11,342 nt of DNA from Gammaproteobacteria bacterium (GTDB taxonomy: Bacteria > Pseudomonadota > Gammaproteobacteria > Arenicellales > JAANXG01): NCBI GenBank assembly GCA_018263405.1, contig JAANXG010000040.1, positions 1 to 11,342 on the forward strand. Reading direction: 5' to 3'. Positions 1 to 7,185 of the stretch are shown here, in pieces. The notes beneath the pieces are model-generated. The model worked only from the letters and a program-made list of their open reading frames with translations, searched no databases and was not told where the DNA came from. A program made the translations under genes and the position numbers. The stretch's first letter is position 1; every line of letters begins with the position of its first letter.

Positions 1-21
1 AGGTATTGCATCCTTAGCTCC
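1..21. repeat. Terminal direct repeat, left copy
   Basis: The first 21 bases are identical to the last 21 bases (11322-11342). This is what a circular molecule cut with a short overlap looks like, and equally what a contig looks like when both ends stop inside the same dispersed repeat. The length equals a common assembly k-mer size. The identity is seen directly; which explanation holds cannot be decided here. Confidence 0.9.
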
Positions 22-57
22 GTAAACGGCACTTCCCTATGCCACTTCTTACAGCGT

Positions 58-121
58 CCCTGAAAGACAACCCTACCCCCACATGATCGCCGACATTGCA
101 CGGACTTTTTGAGAAATTACG
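58..121 (+). repeat. Intergenic repeat, left copy
   Basis: Positions 58-84 are a perfect 27-base reverse complement of 11256-11282. After a spacer of 11 bases here (2 bases in the other copy), positions 96-121 match the reverse complement of 11228-11253 at 22 of 26 bases. Conserved pieces include CCCTGAAAGACAACCCTACC, TTGCACGG, TTGAGAA and TTACG. A two-part match with variable spacing is typical of a dispersed intergenic repeat family or the arms of a palindromic element. Read in this direction the copy points towards the sox operon. Confidence 0.8.
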
Positions 122-152
122 TAAATAGGCCGTGCGGTGCCGGCGATCATGT
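81..152 (+). other. Long hairpin/cruciform upstream of soxB
   Basis: Positions 81-103 pair with 130-152 across a 26-nt AT-rich loop. The outer 12 pairs (ACATGATCGCCG with CGGCGATCATGT) are perfect. There follow one A/C mismatch, two Watson-Crick pairs, two G-U wobbles (in RNA), and six perfect pairs (GCACGG with CCGTGC), giving a 23-bp stem with one mismatch. No T-tract follows, so it is not a textbook terminator. The 5' arm lies inside the repeat copy at 58-121, while the 3' arm is absent from the other copy. It could be a cruciform, a structured leader RNA, or the end of a small palindromic element; function unknown. Confidence 0.75.
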
Positions 153-419
153 GAGCAATCGTATTCTCGGAACCGGAAAACCGGCGCCGTCGAGTAGCGG
201 TCGTCGGCGGGGCGAATCCCCATTTGAAAAACGCGTGGATTGTACAAGTTATTCTCTTGAGAAGGGCGCGTCATTCCCGGTGAGACAGGCCTTGCGGCTC
301 ACCGCTTTCCGGGCCGCTGAACGTTTGAGCCGCATTCGAATACCGGCAAGTTTCACGGGTCGCTCGGACGCGTGTATTATCCCCGGAATTCCCAAGAGTC
401 CATTCGAGTAACCTGCCTG

Positions 420-1688
420 ATGCCCCGCTATTCCGCCTGGCGCGTTTTTTGGAACGGTTTGTCCGGTCACAAAAAATGGGAACGCGCGTGGCGCGATCCC
501 GAGCCCGCGGGCAAATACGACGTAGTGATCATCGGGGGTGGTCTGCATGGTCTCGCAACGGCGTATTACCTGGCCCAAAACCACGGCATCGCCAACATCG
601 CCGTACTGGAAAAGGGCTGGCTTGGCAGCGGCAATGCCGGGCGCAACACCACTATCGTACGTTCCAACTACATGATGCCGGGCAACCGCGAGTTCTACGA
701 GTACTCGCTCAAGCTGTGGGAAAACCTGAGCCATGATCTGAACTACAACGTGATGTTCAGCCAACGGGCGCACGTCACCCTGCTTCACAGCCTGGCGGCC
801 CGCGATGCCGCAGCGAGGCGCTACAACCTCATGCGCCTGACCGGCTCCGACGCCGAGTTGTGGGATCTGGAAGCCCTTCGGCGCGAAATTCCACACCTAA
901 ACTACGGGCCCGGCGCGCGCTTTCCCATCATCGGCGCTGCGGTGCAGAGACGCGCGGGCAACGCGCGCCATGACGCCGTAGCCTGGGGCTATGCGCGGGC
1001 CGCGGACAGCCGCGGCGTGGATATCATTCAAAACTGCGAAGTGACCGGCATTGCCCGTGACGGGCACCGGATCAGCGGTCTCGAAACCAGCCGCGGGTTG
1101 ATCCGCGGCAAAAAGATCGGGTTCGCGGTGGCGGGCAATACGTCGCGCCTGTGGCAGATGGCGGAACTGGGCACCCTGCCGATCGAAACGCACAAACTGC
1201 AAGCGTTTATTTCCGAACCCCTTAAGCCTCTGCTGGACCAGGTAGTGGTGTTCGGTGTGGGCGGCTCACACTTTTATATCTCGCAGACGGACAAGGGCGG
1301 AATGGTCTTCGGAGGCGACTTGGATTGGTATAAATCCTACGCGCAGCGCGGCAACCTGCCGATGATCTACGACGCGGCCGAAGCCGCTACTTCGGTCTTA
1401 CCGTGTTTATCGAGGGTGCGCCTACTGCGGCACTGGTCCGGAAGTGTAGACATGTCGATGGACGGCAGCTTCTTCCTGTGCAAGACACCGCTCGACAACC
1501 TCTATCTCAACGCCGGTTGGAATTATGGCGGGTTCAAGGCCACGCCGGCGTCCGGCTGGTATTTTGCCGATTTAATCGCCAACGATCGGCCGGATCCCAT
1601 AATCGCCAACCACGACCTGCAGCGCTTCGAGCGGGGCGTTCAAATCGACGAGCGCGGCGCGGGTTCCGATCCAAAATTGCATGGGTGA
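420..1688 (+). CDS. soxB: Sarcosine oxidase subunit beta (SoxB)
   Basis: Catalytic flavoprotein subunit of cytoplasmic heterotetrameric sarcosine oxidase, which oxidises sarcosine to glycine with electrons passing from FAD to FMN to O2. The 422-aa protein is close to the usual length of just over 400. A Rossmann FAD-binding motif lies at residues 39-44 (GGGLHG) with the ribose-binding acid at E64. The family stretch GRNTTIVRSNY (residues 74-84) follows. H184 in NARHDAVAWG aligns, from memory of the Corynebacterium enzyme, with His173, which carries the covalent FMN shared with the alpha subunit. I chose the ATG at 420 because MPRYSAWR is the usual family N terminus; an in-frame ATG at 372 would add 16 unlikely residues. 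No strong ribosome site precedes it. First gene of soxBDAG; soxD starts 18 bases after the stop. Confidence 0.96.
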   Translation: MPRYSAWRVFWNGLSGHKKWERAWRDPEPAGKYDVVIIGGGLHGLATAYYLAQNHGIANIAVLEKGWLGSGNAGRNTTIVRSNYMMPGNREFYEYSLKLWENLSHDLNYNVMFSQRAHVTLLHSLAARDAAARRYNLMRLTGSDAELWDLEALRREIPHLNYGPGARFPIIGAAVQRRAGNARHDAVAWGYARAADSRGVDIIQNCEVTGIARDGHRISGLETSRGLIRGKKIGFAVAGNTSRLWQMAELGTLPIETHKLQAFISEPLKPLLDQVVVFGVGGSHFYISQTDKGGMVFGGDLDWYKSYAQRGNLPMIYDAAEAATSVLPCLSRVRLLRHWSGSVDMSMDGSFFLCKTPLDNLYLNAGWNYGGFKATPASGWYFADLIANDRPDPIIANHDLQRFERGVQIDERGAGSDPKLHG

Positions 1689-1706
1689 AAAAGCGATGGT
1701 AGCGGC

Positions 1707-2012
1707 ATGATACGAATTCCCTGTCCCTTCTGCGGCGAACGCGACCACGCCGAGTTCAGCTACGGCAAGGACGCCTCCATTCAATACCCGGATCTGGATG
1801 CGCCGATGCGCGATTGGGTGAACGCCGTGTTCGAGCGGGAAAACATTGCCGGCAACCAGCTGGAAACCTGGCACCACAGCAGCGGTTGCCGCATGTGGCT
1901 GATTGTCGAACGCGACACGACTACCCATGAAATCCATTCCGTTCGACCCGCTCATCCCGATTGGGCGCAGGTGCTTGCCGCGGGCCGCTCATCCACGGAA
2001 CAGGATCGCTGA
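1707..2012 (+). CDS. soxD: Sarcosine oxidase subunit delta (SoxD)
   Basis: Small zinc-binding subunit of heterotetrameric sarcosine oxidase, 101 aa, near the usual size of about 90-110. The N terminus MIRIPCPFCGERDHAEF is the family signature. The expected zinc ligands are visible: C6 and C9 (CPFC) plus H57 and C61 in WHHSSGC, matching the Cys6/Cys9/His59/Cys63 pattern known for the family. Its role is structural, helping to hold the alpha-beta assembly. It sits between soxB and soxA, the standard order. Its stop codon overlaps the soxA start (TGATG at 2010-2014), so translation is probably coupled. The last ten or so residues are low in family character and polar. Confidence 0.95.
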   Translation: MIRIPCPFCGERDHAEFSYGKDASIQYPDLDAPMRDWVNAVFERENIAGNQLETWHHSSGCRMWLIVERDTTTHEIHSVRPAHPDWAQVLAAGRSSTEQDR

Positions 2013-4993
2013 TGGCGGCGCGGCGACTCGCGGAAGGCGGTCGGATTGACCGGACGCAGCCGCTCAATTTCAGCTGGGACGATCGCGTCATGACCGGTTA
2101 CCGGGGCGACACCCTGGCGTCAGCGCTGCTGGCTAACAACGAAAGAGTCCTGGGCCGCAGTTTCAAGTATCACCGTCCGCGCGGCGTGATGTCGGCGGGT
2201 GTGGAAGAATCCGGCGCCCTGGTGACCGCGGGTGCCGGCGCCCGCCGCGACCCCAACGTCCGGGTCACCGTCCAGGAGCTTTATGAAGGACTGACGGCCA
2301 CCGGCCAGAGCGCCTGGCCGAACGTGCGGTTCGATGTGGGTGGCGTCAATAACCTATTCAGCCGTTTTTTTGTCGCCGGGTTTTATTACAAGACCTTCAT
2401 GGGTGCCCCGCCGTTTGAATGGGGCAGCGGCACCGGCTGGTGGATGTGGTACGAAAAATTCATCCGCAAGGCGGCGGGCATGGGAGAAGCATCTCGGGAG
2501 CCGGATCCGGATCAGTATGAACATGCCCATGTCTACTGCGACGTGCTCGTAGTGGGGTCCGGTCCCGCCGGTTTCGCGGCCGCGCACACCGCGGCCGAAG
2601 CCGGTTTGGATGTCCTGCTGGTGGAACAGGATTATGAACTCGGCGGCGATTACCTCAATGGCTCCGACTACACGGTACTTTCAACCTGGATCGATGCGCT
2701 CAAGTCCGCCGGGGTCAGGATCATGACCCGTACCACCGCTTTCGGTCTTTATGACCACGGCGTTGCCGGGTTGTACGAACGCGTCACTGACCACTTGTCA
2801 TCGCCCTCCAGCTACCAACCGCGTCACCGGCTTTGGACACTGCGCGCCCGCCACACCATCGTGGCCGCGGGCGCCCTGGAGCGTCATCTTGCCTTTGGCG
2901 ACAATGACCGCCCCGGGGTCATGAGTGCGTCGGCGGGCAGGACCTATCTCAACCGCTACGGGATACTGCCCGGCGAACGCATCATCGTCGCGACCAATAA
3001 TGACTCTGCTTATCCGGCGGCGGCTGAGCTGGCTCAAGCGGGAGCAGCGGTGAAACTGCTCGAAGCCCGGAACGCCGTATCGAGTGGCGTCAGTCAAACG
3101 GCTACCGAGCACGGCGTGAGTCTCAGCTTGGGCAGCGTACCCATGCGGGCCCGAGGCAAGAAAGGCGTGACGGCCTTGCAGACGGCGGTGGCGGACGGAA
3201 GCGCTTGGCGCGCAGGGTCCACCGAACAATGCGACCTAGTACTGGTGTCGGCGGGATGGTCGCCGGTGGTGAACCTGCTTTCGCATCGCGGTGCGAAACC
3301 GGTATGGGATGTGGACAACGCCTGTTTTCTCCCCGGCGACACCGACGAACCGGTCACCATGGCCGGCTCAGCCGCGGGCGTGTGGAACCACGAACGGTGC
3401 CTTGTTTCCGGTCAGGCGGCGGGGGGGCGTGCGGCCAGGGCACTCGGCCACTCGGCACCGGCCATCGAAGCACCCGAGCTCGGCGGTTGGGTGGAGCCGA
3501 TTCGCCCGCTCTACGAAGTCCGTGTACCCGGTCGCAAATTGAAAAGCTTCGCGGACATACAGAGCGATGTCACCACCGAAGACGTGCGCCTCGCCCATCG
3601 TGAAGGGTTCGTATCGGTGGAGCACTTGAAGCGCTACACCGGGCTGGGTATGGCCACCGATCAGGGCAAGATGGGCAACGTCATCGGTCTGGCCCTAATG
3701 GCCGAAGCCCAGGGCAAGGAAATCCCCGAGGTGGGCACCACGACGTTCCGCCCGCCATATACCCCGGTCGGCATTGGCGCGCTGCGCGGGCGTAGTGTCG
3801 GCGCGCATTTCAAGCCCCTGCGGCGCACGCCGATGCACGACTGGAATCTCGAACACGGCGCGGCGATGACCGAAGCAGGGTTATGGCAGCGGCCGTGGTA
3901 TTTCCCGCAGCACGACGAAGGCCTGAACGAGGCCTATGTGCGCGAAGCGGAGACGGTGCGCAGAATGGTCGGGCTGTGCGACGTAACCTCCCTCGGCAAG
4001 ATTGCGGTGCAGGGACCCGATGCCGCCAGGTTTCTCAACCGGGTGTATTCCAATGCCTTTGCCAAACTCGCGATCGGCAAGGCGCGCTACGGCATCATGC
4101 TGCGCGACGACGGTATCGTGATGGACGACGGTACCACGTGGCGATTGAGCGAAACGGATTTCTTCATGACCACCACCACGGCGCACGCGGTGCAGACCAT
4201 GGCCTGGCTGGAAGAGCTGCTACAGACGCGCTGGCCGGATTTGAGAGTCCACGTGACGTCCGTTTCCGAGCAATGGGGCGGGGTGGCGGTCGCTGGACCG
4301 AAGTCGCGCGATGTACTTGAGGAGTGCGTAACCGACGCGTCGATGGTTTCCAACGACACCCTGCCGTTTATGGGTGTCGTCGAGACCCTGTTGAAAGGGG
4401 ATGTCCCCTGTCGTATTGCGCGCATCAGTTTCTCCGGCGAACGGGCTTACGAGGTGTATTTTCCGTCCGACTTCGCCGGCGTCACTATGAAACTGCTATG
4501 GAACTGTGTGAAGTCAAAGGAGGGTTGCTTATATGGATTGGAAGCCCTTGGCGCTTTGCGTGTCGAAAAAGGGCACGTCACCCATGCGGAGCTCGACGGC
4601 CGTATGACCATTGACGATGCGGGCCTCGGCAAAATGGCCTCCACCAAGAAGAGCTATATCGGCAACGTTCTGCGCCGGCGTCCGGAACTGGTGCGCGAAG
4701 ACCGGCCACGACTCGTTGGCATTTTCCCGAAGGATCGCAGCGAAATATTCAACGCCGGTGCGATTATATGTGCGCCGGATCACGTCAGCGGCCATGGTGA
4801 GGGGTGGATTACGGCCGTGACGCACTCGCCGGACCTCGGCCACTGGATCGGCATCGGCTATGTCAAAGGTGGTCATGAGAACTGGGAAGGCAAGGCATTG
4901 ATCGCCGCCGACCCCGTGCGCAAGGGCAACACCGACATCGAAGTGGTATCACCCCACATGATTGATCCAAGCGGGGAGCGAATGCGTGGCTGA
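2012..4993 (+). CDS. soxA: Sarcosine oxidase subunit alpha (SoxA)
   Basis: Large subunit of heterotetrameric sarcosine oxidase (993 aa, normal size). It binds NAD and contributes the tetrahydrofolate-binding domain that converts the one-carbon unit to 5,10-methylenetetrahydrofolate. Residues about 15-110 form the ferredoxin-like N-terminal domain (GYRGDTLASALL, FKYHRPRG). There is no cysteine before C176, so it cannot hold an Fe-S cluster, as expected in this family. A Rossmann motif GSGPAG lies at 182-187 with E205 after it. Around 513-556 is the conserved linker (DVTTEDVRLAHREGF, TDQGK). The GcvT-like aminomethyltransferase domain begins near 606 (GLCDVTSLGKIAV at 654-666). The ATG at 2012 follows AGGA by 6 nt and overlaps the soxD stop; an in-frame ATG at 1961 lies inside soxD and is unlikely. 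A run of seven G at 3421-3427 leaves the frame intact. Confidence 0.97.
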   Translation: MAARRLAEGGRIDRTQPLNFSWDDRVMTGYRGDTLASALLANNERVLGRSFKYHRPRGVMSAGVEESGALVTAGAGARRDPNVRVTVQELYEGLTATGQSAWPNVRFDVGGVNNLFSRFFVAGFYYKTFMGAPPFEWGSGTGWWMWYEKFIRKAAGMGEASREPDPDQYEHAHVYCDVLVVGSGPAGFAAAHTAAEAGLDVLLVEQDYELGGDYLNGSDYTVLSTWIDALKSAGVRIMTRTTAFGLYDHGVAGLYERVTDHLSSPSSYQPRHRLWTLRARHTIVAAGALERHLAFGDNDRPGVMSASAGRTYLNRYGILPGERIIVATNNDSAYPAAAELAQAGAAVKLLEARNAVSSGVSQTATEHGVSLSLGSVPMRARGKKGVTALQTAVADGSAWRAGSTEQCDLVLVSAGWSPVVNLLSHRGAKPVWDVDNACFLPGDTDEPVTMAGSAAGVWNHERCLVSGQAAGGRAARALGHSAPAIEAPELGGWVEPIRPLYEVRVPGRKLKSFADIQSDVTTEDVRLAHREGFVSVEHLKRYTGLGMATDQGKMGNVIGLALMAEAQGKEIPEVGTTTFRPPYTPVGIGALRGRSVGAHFKPLRRTPMHDWNLEHGAAMTEAGLWQRPWYFPQHDEGLNEAYVREAETVRRMVGLCDVTSLGKIAVQGPDAARFLNRVYSNAFAKLAIGKARYGIMLRDDGIVMDDGTTWRLSETDFFMTTTTAHAVQTMAWLEELLQTRWPDLRVHVTSVSEQWGGVAVAGPKSRDVLEECVTDASMVSNDTLPFMGVVETLLKGDVPCRIARISFSGERAYEVYFPSDFAGVTMKLLWNCVKSKEGCLYGLEALGALRVEKGHVTHAELDGRMTIDDAGLGKMASTKKSYIGNVLRRRPELVREDRPRLVGIFPKDRSEIFNAGAIICAPDHVSGHGEGWITAVTHSPDLGHWIGIGYVKGGHENWEGKALIAADPVRKGNTDIEVVSPHMIDPSGERMRG
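4973..4978 (+). promoter_or_regulatory. Ribosome binding site deciding the soxG start
   Basis: GGGGAG lies 7 nt before the GTG at 4986, inside the 3' end of soxA. It favours this GTG over the in-frame ATG at 4962, which has no comparable site and would add eight residues. Confidence 0.65.
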
Positions 4994-5546
4994 TCGGATC
5001 TCTGCCCTCGATGGGCATTACAATACGGGCCGTTTTGGCGAGCCGGGTGAAATTGGCGTCACGTTGAGCGAAGTGCGGAGCCTGACTCTGTATCAACTCG
5101 CCGCCTGGCCGGACACGATTGATGCGGTCGCCGCCAAGGCCGCGGAGATGGCGGGCGCCGACGCGGCGCCCGGCCCGTGTGCCGCAACGCTTGGAAGCCA
5201 AGGCGCCTTGCTGCGCATCGAGCCGCTCAAGTGGTGGTTGTACGGCGCCGAAGCGCGGGCAATCGATCCCGAACAAGGCACAGCACTGGAGCTTTCGCAC
5301 TCGCGCACCCATGTGCGTCTGGCCGGTCCGTACGCTAGAGTGTGCCTCAACCGGTTGATCCCGCTTGATCTGCGTGGTCAATCCTGTCCGGTCGGTGCGG
5401 TGGCTTCAACGGCCATGCATCACGTCGCCGTCACGCTCTGGCGTTCCAACAACGGCTTTGAGTTGTTTTTGCCCCGCGGCTTCGCCCTGTCTCTATGGGA
5501 AATGCTCTTCGACACCGCCGTCCAGTTCGGTGTCGAGATATCATAG
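4986..5546 (+). CDS. soxG: Sarcosine oxidase subunit gamma (SoxG)
   Basis: Smallest-but-one subunit of heterotetrameric sarcosine oxidase. It has a GcvT-related fold and packs against the alpha subunit; no catalytic residues are assigned to it. The predicted protein is 186 aa from a GTG start. Recognisable features are the N-terminal S-A-L-D-G stretch, GVTLSE (residues about 24-29), LYQLAAWP, and the LELSHSRTHVRLAGPYA region followed by L-N-R-L-I-P-L-D-L-R, which is typical of the family. The start overlaps the soxA stop by 8 bases and has a good ribosome site. It is the last gene of the operon: the usual folate-linked followers such as purU are absent, and the next gene runs convergently. 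Sequence identity among SoxG proteins is generally low, so assignment leans partly on operon position. Confidence 0.92.
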   Translation: MADRISALDGHYNTGRFGEPGEIGVTLSEVRSLTLYQLAAWPDTIDAVAAKAAEMAGADAAPGPCAATLGSQGALLRIEPLKWWLYGAEARAIDPEQGTALELSHSRTHVRLAGPYARVCLNRLIPLDLRGQSCPVGAVASTAMHHVAVTLWRSNNGFELFLPRGFALSLWEMLFDTAVQFGVEIS

Positions 5547-5679
5547 CTCGGCATTTCCGACGCCCAGCCATAACACGACGCCCAAAATCGCGCCGATGCC
5601 CGGCAATGTTCCGCAAACCGGTTCAGGATCCCACCCGGCGCCCGCGGCCTTTCCGCCGGAATTAGGTTTCCGGCAACGA
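5547..5679. other. Convergent intergenic gap between soxG and the PEBP gene
   Basis: Two operons end head to head here, so transcription must stop in both directions, yet no canonical terminator (strong stem plus T-tract) is seen. The best dyad is GCCGGA (5655-5660) with TCCGGC (5669-5674) across an 8-nt loop, without a T-run on either side. Confidence 0.6.
5655..5674. terminator. Weak candidate bidirectional terminator hairpin
   Basis: A perfect 6-bp stem (GCCGGA/TCCGGC) with an 8-nt loop lies between convergent genes. The position fits a terminator for both, but the stem is short and no T-tract follows, so this is a tentative call. Confidence 0.25.
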
Positions 5680-6159
5680 TTAGCTCCGTCGATAAGTACC
5701 GATCAGGCGGTTCATGCCGATGACGTGGGGTTCGATCCTTTCCAGCAGCTCCCACATCGTCAGACCACTGTCCAGATTGACCTCCTTATCCAATGCCAGT
5801 ACCCAGAAATAGTACTTATGCTCGCCGTGGCCTTCCGGGGGCATGGGTCCGCCATAGTCCGTGTTGCCGAAATCATTCTTTCCCGTCGTATAGTCGGAGC
5901 AGCCCTCGGGCAGTCCGGCGACCGAACCCGAGATGTTGTACAGCGTCCAGTGAACGAAACCGTAAGTGCCCCGGCCCGAAATCAACGGCGCATCCGGATC
6001 GTGACAGATCACTGCGAAGCTTTGCGTTCCCTCGGGCGCATCGCTCCAGGACAAGACAGGTGATACGTCCTCGGCTTCGCCGGTGTACCGGGCGGGAATT
6101 GGGGTGTCGTTGTCAAACGCCGTGCTCGTTAACCGCATATTGGAAAGCGCAAATCCCAT
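5680..6159 (-). CDS. YbhB/YbcL-family PEBP-like protein
   Basis: A 159-aa member of the bacterial branch of the phosphatidylethanolamine-binding / Raf-kinase-inhibitor-like family. Its cellular role in bacteria is not settled; anion or phospho-ligand binding is usually proposed. Family motifs are clear: IPARYTGEAEDVSPVLSW near the N terminus, the ligand-site strand DPDAP followed by FVHWTLYNI, NDFGNTDYGGPMPPEGHGEH, and YYFWVLALD. No signal peptide is seen, so it is probably cytoplasmic. The ATG at 6159 was chosen because AGGAGG lies 5 nt upstream; a GTG one codon earlier is too close to that site. It is the last gene of the minus-strand cluster, 109 bases after the TlpA-like gene, with a hairpin between them, so it may be partly independent of the redox genes. 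Confidence 0.93.
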   Translation of the reverse strand: MGFALSNMRLTSTAFDNDTPIPARYTGEAEDVSPVLSWSDAPEGTQSFAVICHDPDAPLISGRGTYGFVHWTLYNISGSVAGLPEGCSDYTTGKNDFGNTDYGGPMPPEGHGEHKYYFWVLALDKEVNLDSGLTMWELLERIEPHVIGMNRLIGTYRRS

Positions 6160-6164
6160 CACTA

Positions 6165-6170
6165 CCTCCT
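6165..6170 (-). promoter_or_regulatory. Ribosome binding site of the PEBP gene
   Basis: A consensus AGGAGG (read on the minus strand) lies 5 nt before ATG 6159. It sets the start of the PEBP-family gene and is the strongest ribosome site in the window. Confidence 0.75.
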
Positions 6171-6201
6171 GTTGGTTTGATTCGGATCACATGATCGTAA
6201 C

Positions 6202-6235
6202 GCGGGACCTGTAGGAGGGGAAGAGTCAGTCCCGC
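6202..6235 (-). promoter_or_regulatory. Hairpin in the leader of the PEBP gene
   Basis: A perfect 7-bp stem (GCGGGAC with GTCCCGC) encloses a 20-nt loop in the gap between the TlpA-like gene and the PEBP gene. On the minus-strand transcript the loop reads CCCCUCCU, which is complementary to the AGGAGG ribosome site at 6165-6170. It may be an intercistronic structure, processing site or terminator remnant; no T-tract follows it. Confidence 0.4.
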
Positions 6236-6268
6236 ATTCGGGGCTGCCGAAAAATAGGCGGGCAACTC

Positions 6269-7150
6269 TTACTCCGGCAAGAGGCCGGTGAGCTGCTCCA
6301 CTAAGACGGCGCGGTTGAGCTCGCCAACGTATATGTCCTCGATGATTCGATCGGGGTCGATAAAAACCGTTGTAGGTAAACCGACACCGCCGAATCGGCC
6401 GAATATCTCATTGGTGTCGTCGACATCCTGAGCGCCGGACCCCGCGTTGGTCCATACCGGGTACGTTATGCCCATGGTATCGATGAAAGATCGTACCATC
6501 TTCGGCGATTCGCCCACGTCGACGCCGACAATGACGATACCTTTGGAACGATATTCCAGCCAGATCGACTCCAGCAAGGGCATTTCACGGCGGCACGGCG
6601 GGCACCAGGTGGCCCAGAAGTTCAGGACAACGCCTTTTCCCTGTAAATCGGACAGTGCGACGCGTTCACCGTCTAGGTTCACGAGCTCGAAATCCTGTAC
6701 TTTGTCCTCGGATCCGGCGACCCCCGACGGGGGGGGAAAGGTTATGCTGATCAGCGCCGTAGCCAGCAACGTGGCACCTACTGCAAAACCCGTGCTGATG
6801 GCGCGGAGGTGAGGCAGACGCCGATCCGCCGCTTGAGAACGGAGACGATACAGGACATACAACGCACCCCCGGCCAGCCCGGCAACGAGCAGGTAGCCCG
6901 GTTGCCAGATGTACAACGCTGTCCACGGCTCCAGCGCGAACGCATTCCAATTCAGTGCTACGTAGGCGATCCGCGCAGTGATTAGGCCGGCCAGGGCGCT
7001 TCCCGCGCAGGTCTGCCGGGTCCAGGTCGCGTCGGCGCCGGATCGGACTGCCAGGCGGGAGGCGATCCACAGCGCCACGAACACGGCGACAACGAACGCC
7101 GCGATGCGTGTTGGGATTAGCAATGGTCCCAGAGTAAAGGCTTCAGGCAT
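6269..7150 (-). CDS. Lgt-like membrane domain fused to TlpA-type thioredoxin
   Basis: A 293-aa membrane-anchored disulfide reductase. Four hydrophobic segments (residues about 10-33, 46-68, 76-102, 115-138) resemble the N-terminal part of prolipoprotein diacylglyceryl transferase (FTLGPLLIPTRIAAF, PGYLLVAGLAGG), but the protein lacks the later conserved Lgt active-site signature, so transferase activity is unlikely. Residues about 150-293 form a TlpA/ResA thioredoxin domain: NFWATWCPPCRREMPLLES with C183 and C186, and the cis-proline loop GVGLPTTVFID (P259). Even helix number with a periplasmic N terminus, as in Lgt, puts the thioredoxin domain in the periplasm. It probably receives electrons from CcdA, encoded just upstream (35-base gap). 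The ATG at 7150 was chosen because the frame ahead is arginine-rich and overlaps ccdA out of frame; its ribosome site is weak. A run of eight C (minus strand, 6729-6736) encodes the proline linker. Confidence 0.88.
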   Translation of the reverse strand: MPEAFTLGPLLIPTRIAAFVVAVFVALWIASRLAVRSGADATWTRQTCAGSALAGLITARIAYVALNWNAFALEPWTALYIWQPGYLLVAGLAGGALYVLYRLRSQAADRRLPHLRAISTGFAVGATLLATALISITFPPPSGVAGSEDKVQDFELVNLDGERVALSDLQGKGVVLNFWATWCPPCRREMPLLESIWLEYRSKGIVIVGVDVGESPKMVRSFIDTMGITYPVWTNAGSGAQDVDDTNEIFGRFGGVGLPTTVFIDPDRIIEDIYVGELNRAVLVEQLTGLLPE

Positions 7151-7185
7151 TCGAGTATTTTCTGCTTTGTGGCGATGACATCGCG

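Larger units (their letters stand above)
1..419. other. Non-coding region upstream of soxB
   Basis: No credible gene is seen in these 419 bases; the open frames here have no recognisable protein features. The stretch holds the terminal repeat (1-21), a repeat copy (58-121) and a long hairpin (81-152). Smaller dyads include GGGG/CCCC at 209-221, a perfect TTGTACAA palindrome at 240-247, TTCTC-TT-GAGAA at 252-263, and GGTGAG/CTCACC at 279-303. A sox promoter is expected here, but no convincing -35/-10 pair stands out: TTGAAA at 224-229 is a possible -35 with only a poor -10 about 17 bases later. I looked for a glycine riboswitch core and did not find one. The glyA gene often found ahead of soxB is not present. 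Confidence 0.7.

Noticed and set aside
14..411. Two small open frames (14-274 minus, 109-411 plus) upstream of soxB
   Set aside because: They run through the repeat and hairpin and show no protein family features or good ribosome sites.
153..419. Glycine riboswitch ahead of the sarcosine oxidase operon
   Set aside because: Sarcosine catabolism yields glycine, so I looked for the conserved core, but saw only short unrelated dyads.
5680..5689. TTAGCTCCGT shared with positions 13-22 of the terminal repeat
   Set aside because: A 10-base match without flanking similarity is expected by chance.
6249..6261. Shared 13-mer GAAAAATAGGCGG at about 6249 and again near 8430
   Set aside because: One 13-base match is expected by chance in a window this size, and one copy is inside a coding region.
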